A stretch of 8,023 nucleotides of DNA from Clostridia bacterium (GTDB lineage Bacteria > Bacillota_A > Clostridia > Peptostreptococcales > JAAYPU01). The notes beneath the pieces were generated by a model. That model did no database searches. It was given only the letters and a program-made list of their open reading frames with translations, and was not told where the DNA came from. Positions 1 to 6,945 of the stretch are shown piece after piece (the first letter of the stretch is position 1; each line of letters starts with the position of its first letter). Made by a program: the position numbers and the translations under genes. The stretch covers positions 1 through 8,023 of the forward strand of contig JAKSCF010000628.1 in assembly GCA_022360735.1 (NCBI GenBank). The letters are read 5' to 3'.

Positions 1-27
1 AAAAAAGATTAAAAATTTAAAAAATAT

Positions 28-56
28 TTTATATTTATTTTAAACAATGGTATAAT
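28..56 (+). promoter_or_regulatory. Extended -10 promoter of the EF-G-like gene
   Basis: A perfect -10 box TATAAT lies at 51-56, preceded by TGG at 48-50, which makes an extended -10 (TGnTATAAT). At 17 bases upstream is a weak -35, TTTATA at 28-33 (4 of 6 matches to TTGACA). The extended -10 can compensate for the weak -35. The stretch at 1-44 is almost pure A/T with A- and T-runs, which could act as an UP element; that part is inference. Transcription would begin near 62-64, leaving a leader of about 40 bases in which I see no hairpin or riboswitch. Confidence 0.7.
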
Positions 57-101
57 TTATGTACTGCCTATTTTCAAATAATCTATGGGAGGTTACGAAA
101 T

Positions 102-2168
102 ATGAAAGAATATGCGAGTGATAGAATTAGAAACGTTGCACTAGTCGGACACGGAGGTAGTGGAAAGACAACTTTAGTAGAAGCAGCACTCTACTCTACA
201 GGAGTAATTTCAAGAATGGGAAAAGTTGAAGACGGAAACACGGTAGCCGACTATGATAAGATGGAAATTGATAAAGGTATGTCAATTGGGACATCTGTTG
301 TACCTGTTGAATGGGATAACGTAAAAATAAACTTTTTAGATACTCCGGGTTACTTTGATTTTGTAGGTGAGGTAATCTCTTCTCTAAGAGTTGCGCGTGC
401 TGCGGTTATTGTTGTGGATGCATCCTCAGGTGTTCAGGTTGGAACAGAAAAAGTATGGAAATATGCCCGAGAAAGAAATTTACCTACTTTTATTATAGTT
501 AATAAAATGGACAAAGAAAACGTCAACTTTGAAAATGTTGTTAATCAATTGAGAGATAAATTAGGAAAATCTGTTGCACCTTTTATGTTTCCTATGGGCG
601 GAGAAAAGTTTACAGGCTTTGTTAATGTAGTAGATATGAAAGGTAGAACATTTACGGATAAAGGGTTTAATGAAGCAGAAATGCCTGCGGATATGGCAGA
701 TAGTATCGAACCTTTAAGAGAGATGCTGATAGAATCTGTTGCTGAAAGTGATGAGGAGCTTTTAGAAAAATATTTTGAAGGCGAAGAGTTTACACAAGAT
801 GAAATACATGCGGGGCTAAAAAATGGAATTGCTGATGGAAGTGTTGTACCTATCTTAGTAAGTTCTGCTGTCAATAATAATGGGATACCTACACTATTGG
901 ATATTCTAACAGAATATGTACCTAATCCAAAAGAACATGGTGACTACGTTGGGAAAAATCCTAAAAACGATGAAGAAGAAACAAGAAAATGCAGTGAAAG
1001 TGAACCTTTGTCTGCATTGGTATTTAAAACCATCGTTGACCCATTTGTAGGAAAAATATCTTTACTTAAAATAATATCGGGTATATTAAAAACCGGAACA
1101 GAAGTTTTTAACTCTACCCAAGATAAATCTGAAAAAATCGGAAATATGTTTATGCTGAGAGGTAAAAATCAAGTAGACGTTTCCAGTGCGGCAGCAGGAG
1201 ATATCATTGCCATATCTAAATTGCAAAATACAGCCACTGGAGATACACTTTGTGACAAAGCAAAGCCGATTATATACAATAAAATTAATTTCCCTGAACC
1301 TACTTTGTTCATGGCATTAGAGCCAAAAGACAAGGGAGATGAAGAAAAAATCGGAACAGGATTAAATCGATTGACTGAAGAAGACCCATCCTTTGTCGTT
1401 CAAAGAAATACCGAAACCCGTCAAACGTTAGTAGGTGGGCAAGGAGATATTCATATATCGGTTATCACGGCTAAACTAAAAGATAAATTTGGTGTTAACG
1501 TTAATATTTTAGATCAAAAGATTCCTTACAGAGAAACCGTCAAGGGAAAAGCAGATGTACAAGGAAAGCATAAAAAGCAATCCGGTGGCGCAGGACAATA
1601 TGGGGATGTTCATATTCGTTTCTCTCAAGGGACCGAAGACTTTGAATTTAGTGAAGAAATTTTCGGTGGATCCGTTCCTAAACAATATATACCGGCTGTA
1701 GAAAAAGGTCTTAGAGAATGCTTGGATAAAGGTGTATTGGCAGGATACCCTGTAGTCAACTTAAAAGCAGTATTATATGATGGCTCTTATCATGACGTAG
1801 ACTCATCCGAAATGGCATTTAAAATAGCTGCTTCTCTGGCGTTTAAAAAAGGTATGCAAGAAGCAAAGCCTGTTATGCTGGAGCCGGTTATGCATGTTGA
1901 AATAAACATCCCTGATGATTATATGGGTGATATCATGGGAGATATGAACAAGAGAAGAGGTCGTATCCTGGGTATGGAACCTCAATCAGATGGATCGCAA
2001 AAGGTGGTAGCAGAAGCACCTATGGCAGAAATGTTTAAATATGCTATCGACTTACGTTCTATGACACAAGCAAGAGGAAGCTTTACAATGAAATTTGACA
2101 GATATGAAGAAGTACCTGCTCATTTAGCAGATAAAATTATAGCAGATGCTAAAAAAGACGAAGAATAA
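102..2168 (+). CDS. fusA2: Elongation factor G-like translational GTPase (EF-G2 type paralogue)
   Basis: 688 residues, close to the usual 690-700 of EF-G. GTPase motifs: P-loop GHGGSGKT (16-23), switch I IDKGMSI (56-62), DTPGYFDF (80-87), NKMD (134-137) and SSA (254-256). Domain II is about 300-385, III 400-475, IV 478-600 and V 600-680. Domain IV keeps the tip segment GSYHDVDSSE with His564, the residue that in EF-G reaches the decoding centre. Canonical EF-G has AHIDAGKT, RGITI and DTPGHVDF; here the P-loop differs, switch I is changed, and the catalytic His is Tyr84. These traits fit the EF-G-like paralogue family rather than the str-operon fusA. The intact domain IV suggests ribosome binding, in translocation or recycling, but the exact role is unproven. 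The start is ATG 102 with GGGAGG at 87-92, spacing 9. It is a single-gene unit with its own promoter and terminator. The Tet(M)-type ribosomal protection alternative is unlikely from the P-loop. Confidence 0.93.
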   Translation: MKEYASDRIRNVALVGHGGSGKTTLVEAALYSTGVISRMGKVEDGNTVADYDKMEIDKGMSIGTSVVPVEWDNVKINFLDTPGYFDFVGEVISSLRVARAAVIVVDASSGVQVGTEKVWKYARERNLPTFIIVNKMDKENVNFENVVNQLRDKLGKSVAPFMFPMGGEKFTGFVNVVDMKGRTFTDKGFNEAEMPADMADSIEPLREMLIESVAESDEELLEKYFEGEEFTQDEIHAGLKNGIADGSVVPILVSSAVNNNGIPTLLDILTEYVPNPKEHGDYVGKNPKNDEEETRKCSESEPLSALVFKTIVDPFVGKISLLKIISGILKTGTEVFNSTQDKSEKIGNMFMLRGKNQVDVSSAAAGDIIAISKLQNTATGDTLCDKAKPIIYNKINFPEPTLFMALEPKDKGDEEKIGTGLNRLTEEDPSFVVQRNTETRQTLVGGQGDIHISVITAKLKDKFGVNVNILDQKIPYRETVKGKADVQGKHKKQSGGAGQYGDVHIRFSQGTEDFEFSEEIFGGSVPKQYIPAVEKGLRECLDKGVLAGYPVVNLKAVLYDGSYHDVDSSEMAFKIAASLAFKKGMQEAKPVMLEPVMHVEINIPDDYMGDIMGDMNKRRGRILGMEPQSDGSQKVVAEAPMAEMFKYAIDLRSMTQARGSFTMKFDRYEEVPAHLADKIIADAKKDEE

Positions 2169-2177
2169 AAAGCACTC

Positions 2178-2204
2178 AAAAAACGCTCGAAAGAGCGTTT
2201 TTTT
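2178..2204 (+). terminator. Intrinsic terminator after the EF-G-like gene
   Basis: The stem CGCTC (2184-2188) pairs with GAGCG (2193-2197) around a GAAA tetraloop closed by C-G. An A-run (2178-2183) before the stem and a run of seven T (2198-2204) after it extend the pairing and supply the U-tract. The hairpin begins 10 bases after the stop codon. The flanking A-run makes it potentially bidirectional. It separates the EF-G-like transcript from the ctsR operon. Confidence 0.95.
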
Positions 2205-2257
2205 AATTCCCCCAATTTCATTCTTCTAAAAAATTACCTTTCATATTGAATGTACAG

Positions 2258-2286
2258 TTGAAAAAAGGGGAAAAATAGTATAGAAT
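2258..2286 (+). promoter_or_regulatory. Sigma-A-type promoter of the ctsR operon
   Basis: The -35 TTGAAA (2258-2263; 5 of 6 matches) and -10 TAGAAT (2281-2286; 5 of 6) are separated by exactly 17 bases. An alternative -10, TATAGA (2279-2284), overlaps it with 15-base spacing and is less likely. The predicted start of transcription, about 2292-2294, falls inside the CtsR operator that follows, so bound repressor would block initiation. This is the only convincing promoter seen for ctsR-mcsA-mcsB-clpC. Confidence 0.8.
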
Positions 2287-2289
2287 AAA

Positions 2290-2306
2290 AGTCAAAGAAA
2301 GTCTAA
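2290..2306 (+). promoter_or_regulatory. CtsR operator (heptad direct repeat)
   Basis: The sequence is AGTCAAA (2290-2296), GAA spacer (2297-2299), AGTCTAA (2300-2306). The published CtsR box is a tandem heptad, A/GGTCAAA-NAN-A/GGTCAAA. The first half is perfect, the spacer fits NAN, and the second half differs at one position (T for A at 2304). It sits just downstream of the -10 and just upstream of the ctsR ribosome binding site, as expected for autoregulation. No second copy was seen elsewhere in the window and no CIRCE (HrcA) element was found. Confidence 0.9.
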
Positions 2307-2308
2307 TC

Positions 2309-2315
2309 GGAGGTG
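2309..2315 (+). promoter_or_regulatory. Ribosome binding site that sets the ctsR start
   Basis: GGAGGTG, complementary to the 16S anti-Shine-Dalgarno, ends 6 bases before GTG 2322. A longer reading from GTG 2313 would place the start codon inside this site, so it cannot serve that start. This favours GTG 2322. Confidence 0.85.
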
Positions 2316-2321
2316 GTAAAA

Positions 2322-2783
2322 GTGGCTAATATTAGTGACATTATTGAAATGTTTTTAAAAGACCTATTGGATGATGCCAGTAATCAAACGGTGGAAATAC
2401 AAAGAAATGAGCTTGCTAATTATTTTAAATGCGCACCTTCTCAGATTAATTATGTTTTGACCACTAGGTTTTCAATGGATAAAGGATATATTGTAGAGAG
2501 CCGCAGGGGTGGCGGAGGATTTATTAAGATTGTCCAAATGGACATTGATAAAGACCGGTACATTGAGGGACTTATATCAGAAATAGGCAGCAGTATTAAC
2601 AAGCTGAAAGCAGTCCAAATCATACAATTACTTTATCAAAGAGATATCATTACAAACAGAGAAGGCGAAATAATGAATGCTGCTGTAAATGATCGTTCTA
2701 TTCATTCACCTCTAAACATAAAGAATGAAATAAGAGCTAACGTATTAAAAAGTATGATGTTGGCAATTTATAAAAATAGGTAA
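2322..2783 (+). CDS. ctsR: CtsR, transcriptional repressor of class III heat-shock genes
   Basis: 153 residues from GTG 2322, matching the usual 150-155. CtsR is a dimeric winged-helix repressor of clp genes. The protein opens MANISDIIE, as in known CtsR. The DNA-binding domain (about 1-72) includes APSQINYVLTTRF and the wing ESRRGGGGFIKI (59-70). The tetraglycine loop (63-66) is the known intrinsic heat sensor, and the preceding arginines (61-62) lie where McsB is known to phosphorylate CtsR. The C-terminal half is helical and corresponds to the dimerisation domain. The gene is first in the operon and lies 15 bases after its own operator, so autorepression is expected. The open frame extends to GTG 2313, but that start overlaps the Shine-Dalgarno site. 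mcsA begins 13 bases after the stop. Confidence 0.97.
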   Translation: MANISDIIEMFLKDLLDDASNQTVEIQRNELANYFKCAPSQINYVLTTRFSMDKGYIVESRRGGGGFIKIVQMDIDKDRYIEGLISEIGSSINKLKAVQIIQLLYQRDIITNREGEIMNAAVNDRSIHSPLNIKNEIRANVLKSMMLAIYKNR

Positions 2784-2796
2784 GGAGGCAGGTTAG

Positions 2797-3327
2797 ATGA
2801 TTTGTGAAAAATGTAAACTAAAGCAGGCAAAAGTGCATGTTATTAAAATCATAAATGGAAAGAAAACATCAATCAATCTTTGTGAGTACTGTGCAAAAAC
2901 ATATGAGAATATTATTATAGAAGCGTCTAAAGGCAAAAACATCAATAATTTAGTCTCCAGCCTTTTTGATACCATACATGGCCAAACCGATCATTCAATG
3001 GATTATAGTGTTCCAAAATGTAATGGTTGTGGGTTAACCCTTGATGGCTTTAGAAAATCCGGGAGATTGGGCTGCAGAGATTGTTATGATATGTTTAAAG
3101 GCAACTTAGACATGATATTGGAAAAAGTACATGGCAAAACCATACACGTCGGTAAAATTCCTCATAGAACAGGAGGAGAATTAAAGATAAAGAACGAAAT
3201 ATTAAATTTGAAGAAGGCATTAAAAGAAAAAATTAAGAAAGAAGAGTTTGAAGCAGCAGCTGTTATAAGAGATGAAATAAAAGAATTAGAAAATAGCATC
3301 ATTGGAGGTGACGGCAATGAGGAATGA
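2797..3327 (+). CDS. mcsA: McsA, zinc-binding activator of the McsB arginine kinase
   Basis: 176 residues, within the family range. Four CxxC pairs are visible: C3/C6, C29/C32, C75/C78 and C93/C96, enough for two zinc-binding modules. The first module begins at the extreme N-terminus (MICEKC). The second is CNGCGLTLDGFRKSGRLGC plus a following C. A UVR-type helical pair occupies about 132-167 (LKEKIKKEEFEAAAVIRDEI), the same motif family found in the ClpC middle domain and in UvrB/UvrC. McsA is known to bind McsB and raise its kinase activity, and to link CtsR control to metal and oxidative stress through its cysteines. Start ATG 2797 has AAGGAGG at 2782-2788, overlapping the ctsR stop, with spacing 8. 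The end overlaps mcsB by 11 bases, which implies translational coupling. Confidence 0.96.
   Translation: MICEKCKLKQAKVHVIKIINGKKTSINLCEYCAKTYENIIIEASKGKNINNLVSSLFDTIHGQTDHSMDYSVPKCNGCGLTLDGFRKSGRLGCRDCYDMFKGNLDMILEKVHGKTIHVGKIPHRTGGELKIKNEILNLKKALKEKIKKEEFEAAAVIRDEIKELENSIIGGDGNEE
3304..3311 (+). promoter_or_regulatory. Ribosome binding site of mcsB within mcsA
   Basis: GGAGGTGA, an eight-base match to the anti-Shine-Dalgarno complement, lies inside the last codons of mcsA and ends 5 bases before ATG 3317. It decides the mcsB start: the upstream in-frame TTG 3302 and GTG 3308 precede or overlap it. Confidence 0.88.
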
Positions 3328-4318
3328 AGACAATATACCTGTTATTAGCAGTAGAATTAGGCTTGCAAGAAATATTAAGCAGTACCCTTTTCCCATGATG
3401 TTATCGGAGGAAGATGGGACAAAAGTGATTGACGAAGTCTCAAATGTTTTTAAGTATCAAGATACCTTCTCAGATTACAACATTAATGTTTTAAGCGAAA
3501 TGAATCTTTTGAACAAACAAGAATTGGTAGAAAAACATTTGATGAGCCCTTCTCTTTTAAATGATTGTAATAAGGGTGCATTAATCGTAAGTCCAAATAA
3601 AGAAATCAGCATTATGATTAATGAAGAGGACCATATTCGTATACAATGTATAAAAAATGGTTTTCAGCTGGAAGAAGCTTTTCAAATAGCCGGCCAAGTA
3701 GATGATGTACTTGAAAGCAAATTAGAATATGTGTTTGATGAGAAATTAGGCTTTTTAACTTCTTGTCTAACCAATGTGGGCACAGGATTAAGAGCATCGG
3801 TAATGATGCATCTTCCGGGGCTTAGGATGGTAGGAGAGCTTAAAAATATTATTCAAACCATCGCTAAAATAGGCTTAACTGTAAGAGGTGTCTATGGCGA
3901 AGGATCCGAGGCCTTAGGTAATATGTTTCAAATATCCAATCAGGTAACGCTTGGTGTAAGTGAGGCGGAGGTCATAAAAGCGGTTAAAAATATTATCTGC
4001 CAAATTATTGAAAAAGAAAACAGGGCAAGGAAATTACTTTTAAATAAAGATAGAATTTTTTTTGAAGACAAAATTTATCGTTCTTATGGCTTGTTAAAAA
4101 ATGCGAGGATACTAAGCTATAAGGAAAGTATGAAACTATTATCGGACGTCATACTTGGTGTGGATGTGGGCTTGGTAACAGAAACCAATGCAAAAACCCT
4201 CCAGCATATGATTCAATGTGTTCAACCGGCTTCTTTACAAATTTTATATGGCAAAGATTTAGATGAAAGAGAAAGAAACATTAAACGTGCAGAGCTAGTT
4301 GGAGATTTGATTCGATGA
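3317..4318 (+). CDS. mcsB: McsB, protein-arginine kinase
   Basis: 333 residues from ATG 3317; Bacillus McsB is about 363, so this one is somewhat short. McsB transfers phosphate from ATP to arginine side chains, inactivating CtsR and tagging proteins for ClpC-ClpP. The phosphagen-kinase catalytic fold is visible: SSRIRLARN (11-19), the acidic NEEDHIRIQ (102-110), the catalytic loop LTSCLTNVGTGLRASVMMH (147-165, Cys150) and VRGVYGEGSEALGNMFQIS (189-207). Two departures stand out. The loop reads CLTN where the family has CPTN, and the C-terminal phosphoarginine-binding motif, RDxxRA in Bacillus, reads RNIKRA (320-325). All other core motifs are intact, so an active kinase is expected. It lacks the small N-domain of arginine and creatine kinases, as McsB does. 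The 5' end overlaps mcsA; clpC starts 33 bases downstream. Confidence 0.96.
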   Translation: MRNEDNIPVISSRIRLARNIKQYPFPMMLSEEDGTKVIDEVSNVFKYQDTFSDYNINVLSEMNLLNKQELVEKHLMSPSLLNDCNKGALIVSPNKEISIMINEEDHIRIQCIKNGFQLEEAFQIAGQVDDVLESKLEYVFDEKLGFLTSCLTNVGTGLRASVMMHLPGLRMVGELKNIIQTIAKIGLTVRGVYGEGSEALGNMFQISNQVTLGVSEAEVIKAVKNIICQIIEKENRARKLLLNKDRIFFEDKIYRSYGLLKNARILSYKESMKLLSDVILGVDVGLVTETNAKTLQHMIQCVQPASLQILYGKDLDERERNIKRAELVGDLIR

Positions 4319-4351
4319 CAATAAAGTGAAAAGAAATGGTGGTGAACGTAA

Positions 4352-6820
4352 ATGGAGTTTTATGGAAAATTTACTCAAACAGCAAAGAATGCTATTGCCT
4401 ATGCTCAAGATGAAGCAAAAAAAATGGGGCACAGCTTAATAGGCAGTGAACATATTTTACTAGGGCTTATAAGAGAAGATGAAGGAGTAGCTGCAGAAGC
4501 ATTGGATAATTTTGGTATTGATGAAAGTCAAATCAGAGAAGCCATATTGAAGCTGATTGGAGAGGCCAGCGGCACCAATACTAAATTATTAGGGTTTACC
4601 CAAAGAACTGCTAAGATTATTGAAATCAGTTATTTAGAAGCAAAAAAACAGGGCAAAGGGGCGATAGGAACAGAGCATTTGTTAATTGGAATGATTAAAG
4701 AAGGAAACGGAATAGGTGTAAAAGCCCTGGTAGAATTGAATATAGATTTGGAAAACTTAATAAAAGAAACCCTTGACATAATGGAAAGTGACGAATATTC
4801 AGAAGCAGTGGATGAAGAAGAAGAAGCCAATGATCAGAAAAGTATGCTCAAACGCTTTGGAAAAGATCTGACTGCTGCAGCTAAGGAAGGGAAAATTGAT
4901 CCGGTAATCGGTAGAGAGACAGAGATTGAAAGAGTCATACAAATCTTAAATAGAAGAACAAAAAATAACCCATGCCTAATTGGAGAACCCGGAGTAGGAA
5001 AAACTGCAATAGCAGAAGGCTTGGCTCAAAAAATTGCAGAAGGTGAAATATGCGACTACTTGCAGGATAAGAAGATTATAACATTGGATATGGCATCCAT
5101 GCTGGCCGGTGCAAAATTCAGAGGGGAATTTGAAGAAAGACTTAAAAAAGCCATACAGGAAGCTTCAAAATCCAGTGAAGTTATTCTTTTTATCGACGAA
5201 CTGCATACAATTATTGGAGCCGGTGCGGCTGAAGGTGCTATCGATGCATCCAATATTTTGAAACCGGCTTTAGCAAGAGGTGAGATTCAGGTTGTTGGAG
5301 CCACTACCTTTGATGAATATAGAAAACGTGTTGAGAAGGATACGGCATTAGAAAGAAGATTTCAACCCATAACAGTAGAGGAACCTTCTGTAGAAAATAC
5401 AGTAAAAATATTGGAAGGCCTAAGACCAAAATACGAGGACCATCATAAAGTTAAAATAACGGATGACGCATTAAAAGCGGCTGCACATCTTTCAGATCGT
5501 TATATTTCTGATCGATTTCTTCCGGATAAAGCAGTTGATTTAATAGATGAAGCTGCATCAAAAATAAGGTTATCTACCTTCATAAAACCCAATGATGTGG
5601 TAAAATTAGAAGAACGATTAGATGAACTGTCTAATACAAAAGAACAAGCTGTACAAATGCAGGAGTTTGAGAAAGCCGCTCAGATTCGAGATATGGAAAA
5701 GAAAGTTCATGAAGAAATCTCAGAAAAACAAGACCATTGGAAAAATAAAAGCATAAATAAGGCCATAGTAGATGAAGAAGATGTAGCTAAAATTGTGTCC
5801 AAATGGACAGGAATTCCTGTCAATAAATTAACTCAAAATGAATCAGAACGCTTACTAAATATTGAGAATGTTCTCCATAAAAGAGTAATAGGGCAAGATG
5901 AAGCTGTAAAAGCCGTTTCCAGAGCAATTAGGCGGGCAAGAGTAGGGCTGAAGGACCCCAATAGACCTGTTGGATCCTTTATATTTCTTGGACCTACCGG
6001 TGTCGGAAAAACAGAGCTGTCCAAAGCCCTTGCAGAGGCTATATTTGGAGAAGAAAGTGCCATTATTAGATTGGATATGTCGGAATACATGGAAAAGCAT
6101 TCCGTATCCAAACTGATCGGATCGCCCCCAGGATATGTTGGCTTTGAAGATGGTGGGCAATTAACAGAAAGAGTACGAAGAAAACCTTACTCAGTCGTGT
6201 TGCTGGATGAAATCGAAAAAGCACATCCCGATGTATTCAACTTGCTCTTGCAAATTCTTGAGGATGGTCGTCTGACCGATTCAAAAGGTAAGGTAGTAGA
6301 TTTCAAAAACACCGTTGTTATTATGACTTCAAATGTAGGTGCTCAGCGCATTAAGAAACAAAAGTCCATGGGATTTATGGCCGGTGATGTCGATGAAAAA
6401 ATGGATGCATATGAGAAAATGAAAGAGAATGTTATGGATGAGCTTAATAAATCCTTCCGTCCTGAATTCTTGAATAGGATCGATGAAGTTATTGTATTCC
6501 ATTCTCTTGATCAAGAGCACATCATGAATATTATTGAATTGTTAACAGACGGATTAAAGAAAAAATTAGGAAAAATGAATATTGATATCAAAATCAGCAA
6601 CTCTGTAAAAGAGCATATTGCAAAAAAGGGATATGACCAGAAATTTGGAGCAAGACCTCTTAAAAGAACCATTATGCGATTAATAGAAGACAAGTTTGCC
6701 GAAGAATTATTGAAAAAAACCATATCTTCTAATGAAAGCATAAAAGTAGATCTGCAAGAAGACAAAATTGTATTTCAAAAAGTAGAAGATAAAAAGGAAG
6801 TAATAATTAATAATGAATAA
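4352..6820 (+). CDS. clpC: ClpC, AAA+ unfoldase of the ClpCP protease
   Basis: 822 residues; ClpC is usually 810-850. ClpC is a hexameric ATP-driven unfoldase that feeds substrates to ClpP. Order: double Clp N-domain (1-145) with GSEH and GTEH loops, whose Glu33 and Glu108 match the phosphoarginine-docking E32/E106 of Bacillus; acidic linker (150-162); D1 with Walker A GEPGVGKT (211-218), Walker B VILFIDE (277-283), pore loop AKFRG (254-258) and arginine finger ERRF; middle domain with a UVR motif (about 416-455), the site of adaptor contact; D2 with Walker A GPTGVGKT (547-554), pore loop GYVG (594-597), Walker B VVLLDE (615-620), and sensor 2 GARPLKR (766-772). The ClpP-binding loop tripeptide is MGF (673-675), against VGF in Bacillus. 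ATG 4352 has a modest site, GGTGGTGA (4338-4345). The last codons, for VIINNE and the stop, lie inside a palindromic repeat. Confidence 0.98.
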   Translation: MEFYGKFTQTAKNAIAYAQDEAKKMGHSLIGSEHILLGLIREDEGVAAEALDNFGIDESQIREAILKLIGEASGTNTKLLGFTQRTAKIIEISYLEAKKQGKGAIGTEHLLIGMIKEGNGIGVKALVELNIDLENLIKETLDIMESDEYSEAVDEEEEANDQKSMLKRFGKDLTAAAKEGKIDPVIGRETEIERVIQILNRRTKNNPCLIGEPGVGKTAIAEGLAQKIAEGEICDYLQDKKIITLDMASMLAGAKFRGEFEERLKKAIQEASKSSEVILFIDELHTIIGAGAAEGAIDASNILKPALARGEIQVVGATTFDEYRKRVEKDTALERRFQPITVEEPSVENTVKILEGLRPKYEDHHKVKITDDALKAAAHLSDRYISDRFLPDKAVDLIDEAASKIRLSTFIKPNDVVKLEERLDELSNTKEQAVQMQEFEKAAQIRDMEKKVHEEISEKQDHWKNKSINKAIVDEEDVAKIVSKWTGIPVNKLTQNESERLLNIENVLHKRVIGQDEAVKAVSRAIRRARVGLKDPNRPVGSFIFLGPTGVGKTELSKALAEAIFGEESAIIRLDMSEYMEKHSVSKLIGSPPGYVGFEDGGQLTERVRRKPYSVVLLDEIEKAHPDVFNLLLQILEDGRLTDSKGKVVDFKNTVVIMTSNVGAQRIKKQKSMGFMAGDVDEKMDAYEKMKENVMDELNKSFRPEFLNRIDEVIVFHSLDQEHIMNIIELLTDGLKKKLGKMNIDIKISNSVKEHIAKKGYDQKFGARPLKRTIMRLIEDKFAEELLKKTISSNESIKVDLQEDKIVFQKVEDKKEVIINNE

Positions 6821-6828
6821 TTAAGGTG

Positions 6829-6847
6829 AATTTTGCTGTGCAAAATT
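6829..6847. repeat. Perfect 8-base hairpin inside the repeat element
   Basis: AATTTTGC pairs perfectly with GCAAAATT around a TGT loop; a G-T wobble (6828/6848) can extend it. There is no U-run directly after it, so it is not a typical terminator. It starts 8 bases after the clpC stop codon. Confidence 0.75.
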
Positions 6848-6865
6848 TCCATTGAATAATAAAAA

Positions 6866-6895
6866 AGGGAAGATTTTCGAAAGAAAATCCTCCTT
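6866..6895 (+). terminator. Hairpin with GAAA loop between clpC and radA; weak terminator or attenuator
   Basis: GATTTTC (6872-6878) pairs with GAAAATC (6883-6889) around a GAAA tetraloop. Past an A-C mismatch, AGGGA (6866-6870) pairs with TCCTT (6891-6895), including one G-T. The sequence after it is AT-rich but lacks a T-run, so partial read-through into radA is more likely than full termination. Its lower stem competes with the outer arms of the surrounding repeat (from 6892). Confidence 0.4.
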
Positions 6896-6945
6896 AATTA
6901 TTCATTATACATTATTAATTATTAATTGTTCTAATGGGGGTACAA

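Larger units (their letters stand above)
6801..6924. repeat. Palindromic MITE-like element at the clpC 3' end
   Basis: Two long inverted arms enclose two smaller hairpins. The left arm is 6801-6826 (26 bases). Its reverse complement matches 6892-6902 (11 bases) and 6910-6924 (15 bases) exactly, interrupted only by one extra heptamer, CATTATA (6903-6909), next to the related CATTATT. This is a slipped tandem heptamer within one arm. Inside lie AATTTTGC-TGT-GCAAAATT (6829-6847) and GATTTTC-GAAA-GAAAATC (6872-6889). A 124-base, AT-rich, non-coding, nested-palindrome unit of this kind resembles small interspersed repeats of clostridial genomes. Mobility and copy number are inference. No clear target-site duplication was seen; both outer edges carry TA. 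It overlaps the clpC stop and ends 21 bases before radA. It could stabilise or attenuate the transcript. Confidence 0.72.

Noticed and set aside
545..874. Antisense open frame within the EF-G-like gene
   Set aside because: Low-complexity serine-rich translation opposite a clearly conserved coding region; no ribosome binding site or family resemblance.
102..2168. Tet(M)-like ribosomal protection protein
   Set aside because: The P-loop GHGGSGKT, DTPGYFDF and 688-residue length fit the EF-G-like paralogue family, not the Tet(M) group.
2313..2321. Upstream GTG start for ctsR, adding Met-Val-Lys
   Set aside because: The GTG at 2313 overlaps the Shine-Dalgarno GGAGGTG, and CtsR proteins begin at the MxNISDIIE segment, which fits GTG 2322.
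2205..2321. CIRCE element for HrcA control of the operon
   Set aside because: No TTAGCACTC-N9-GAGTGCTAA inverted repeat is present; only the CtsR heptad repeat is seen.
3302..3316. TTG 3302 or GTG 3308 as the start of mcsB
   Set aside because: Both precede or overlap the strong GGAGGTGA site (3304-3311), which is correctly spaced only for ATG 3317.
5833..6160. Overlapping antisense open frames within clpC
   Set aside because: They lie opposite the conserved D2 AAA+ motifs and show no recognisable domain; shadows of clpC codon structure.
6801..6924. CRISPR array or tRNA in the clpC-radA gap
   Set aside because: There is no set of spaced direct repeats and no cloverleaf; the structure is inverted arms with internal hairpins.
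6852..6945. Separate promoter for radA inside the repeat element
   Set aside because: TTGAAT at 6852-6857 has no -10 at 16-18 bases, and the TATAC-like stretch near 6906 lacks a spaced -35; AT-richness explains the partial matches.
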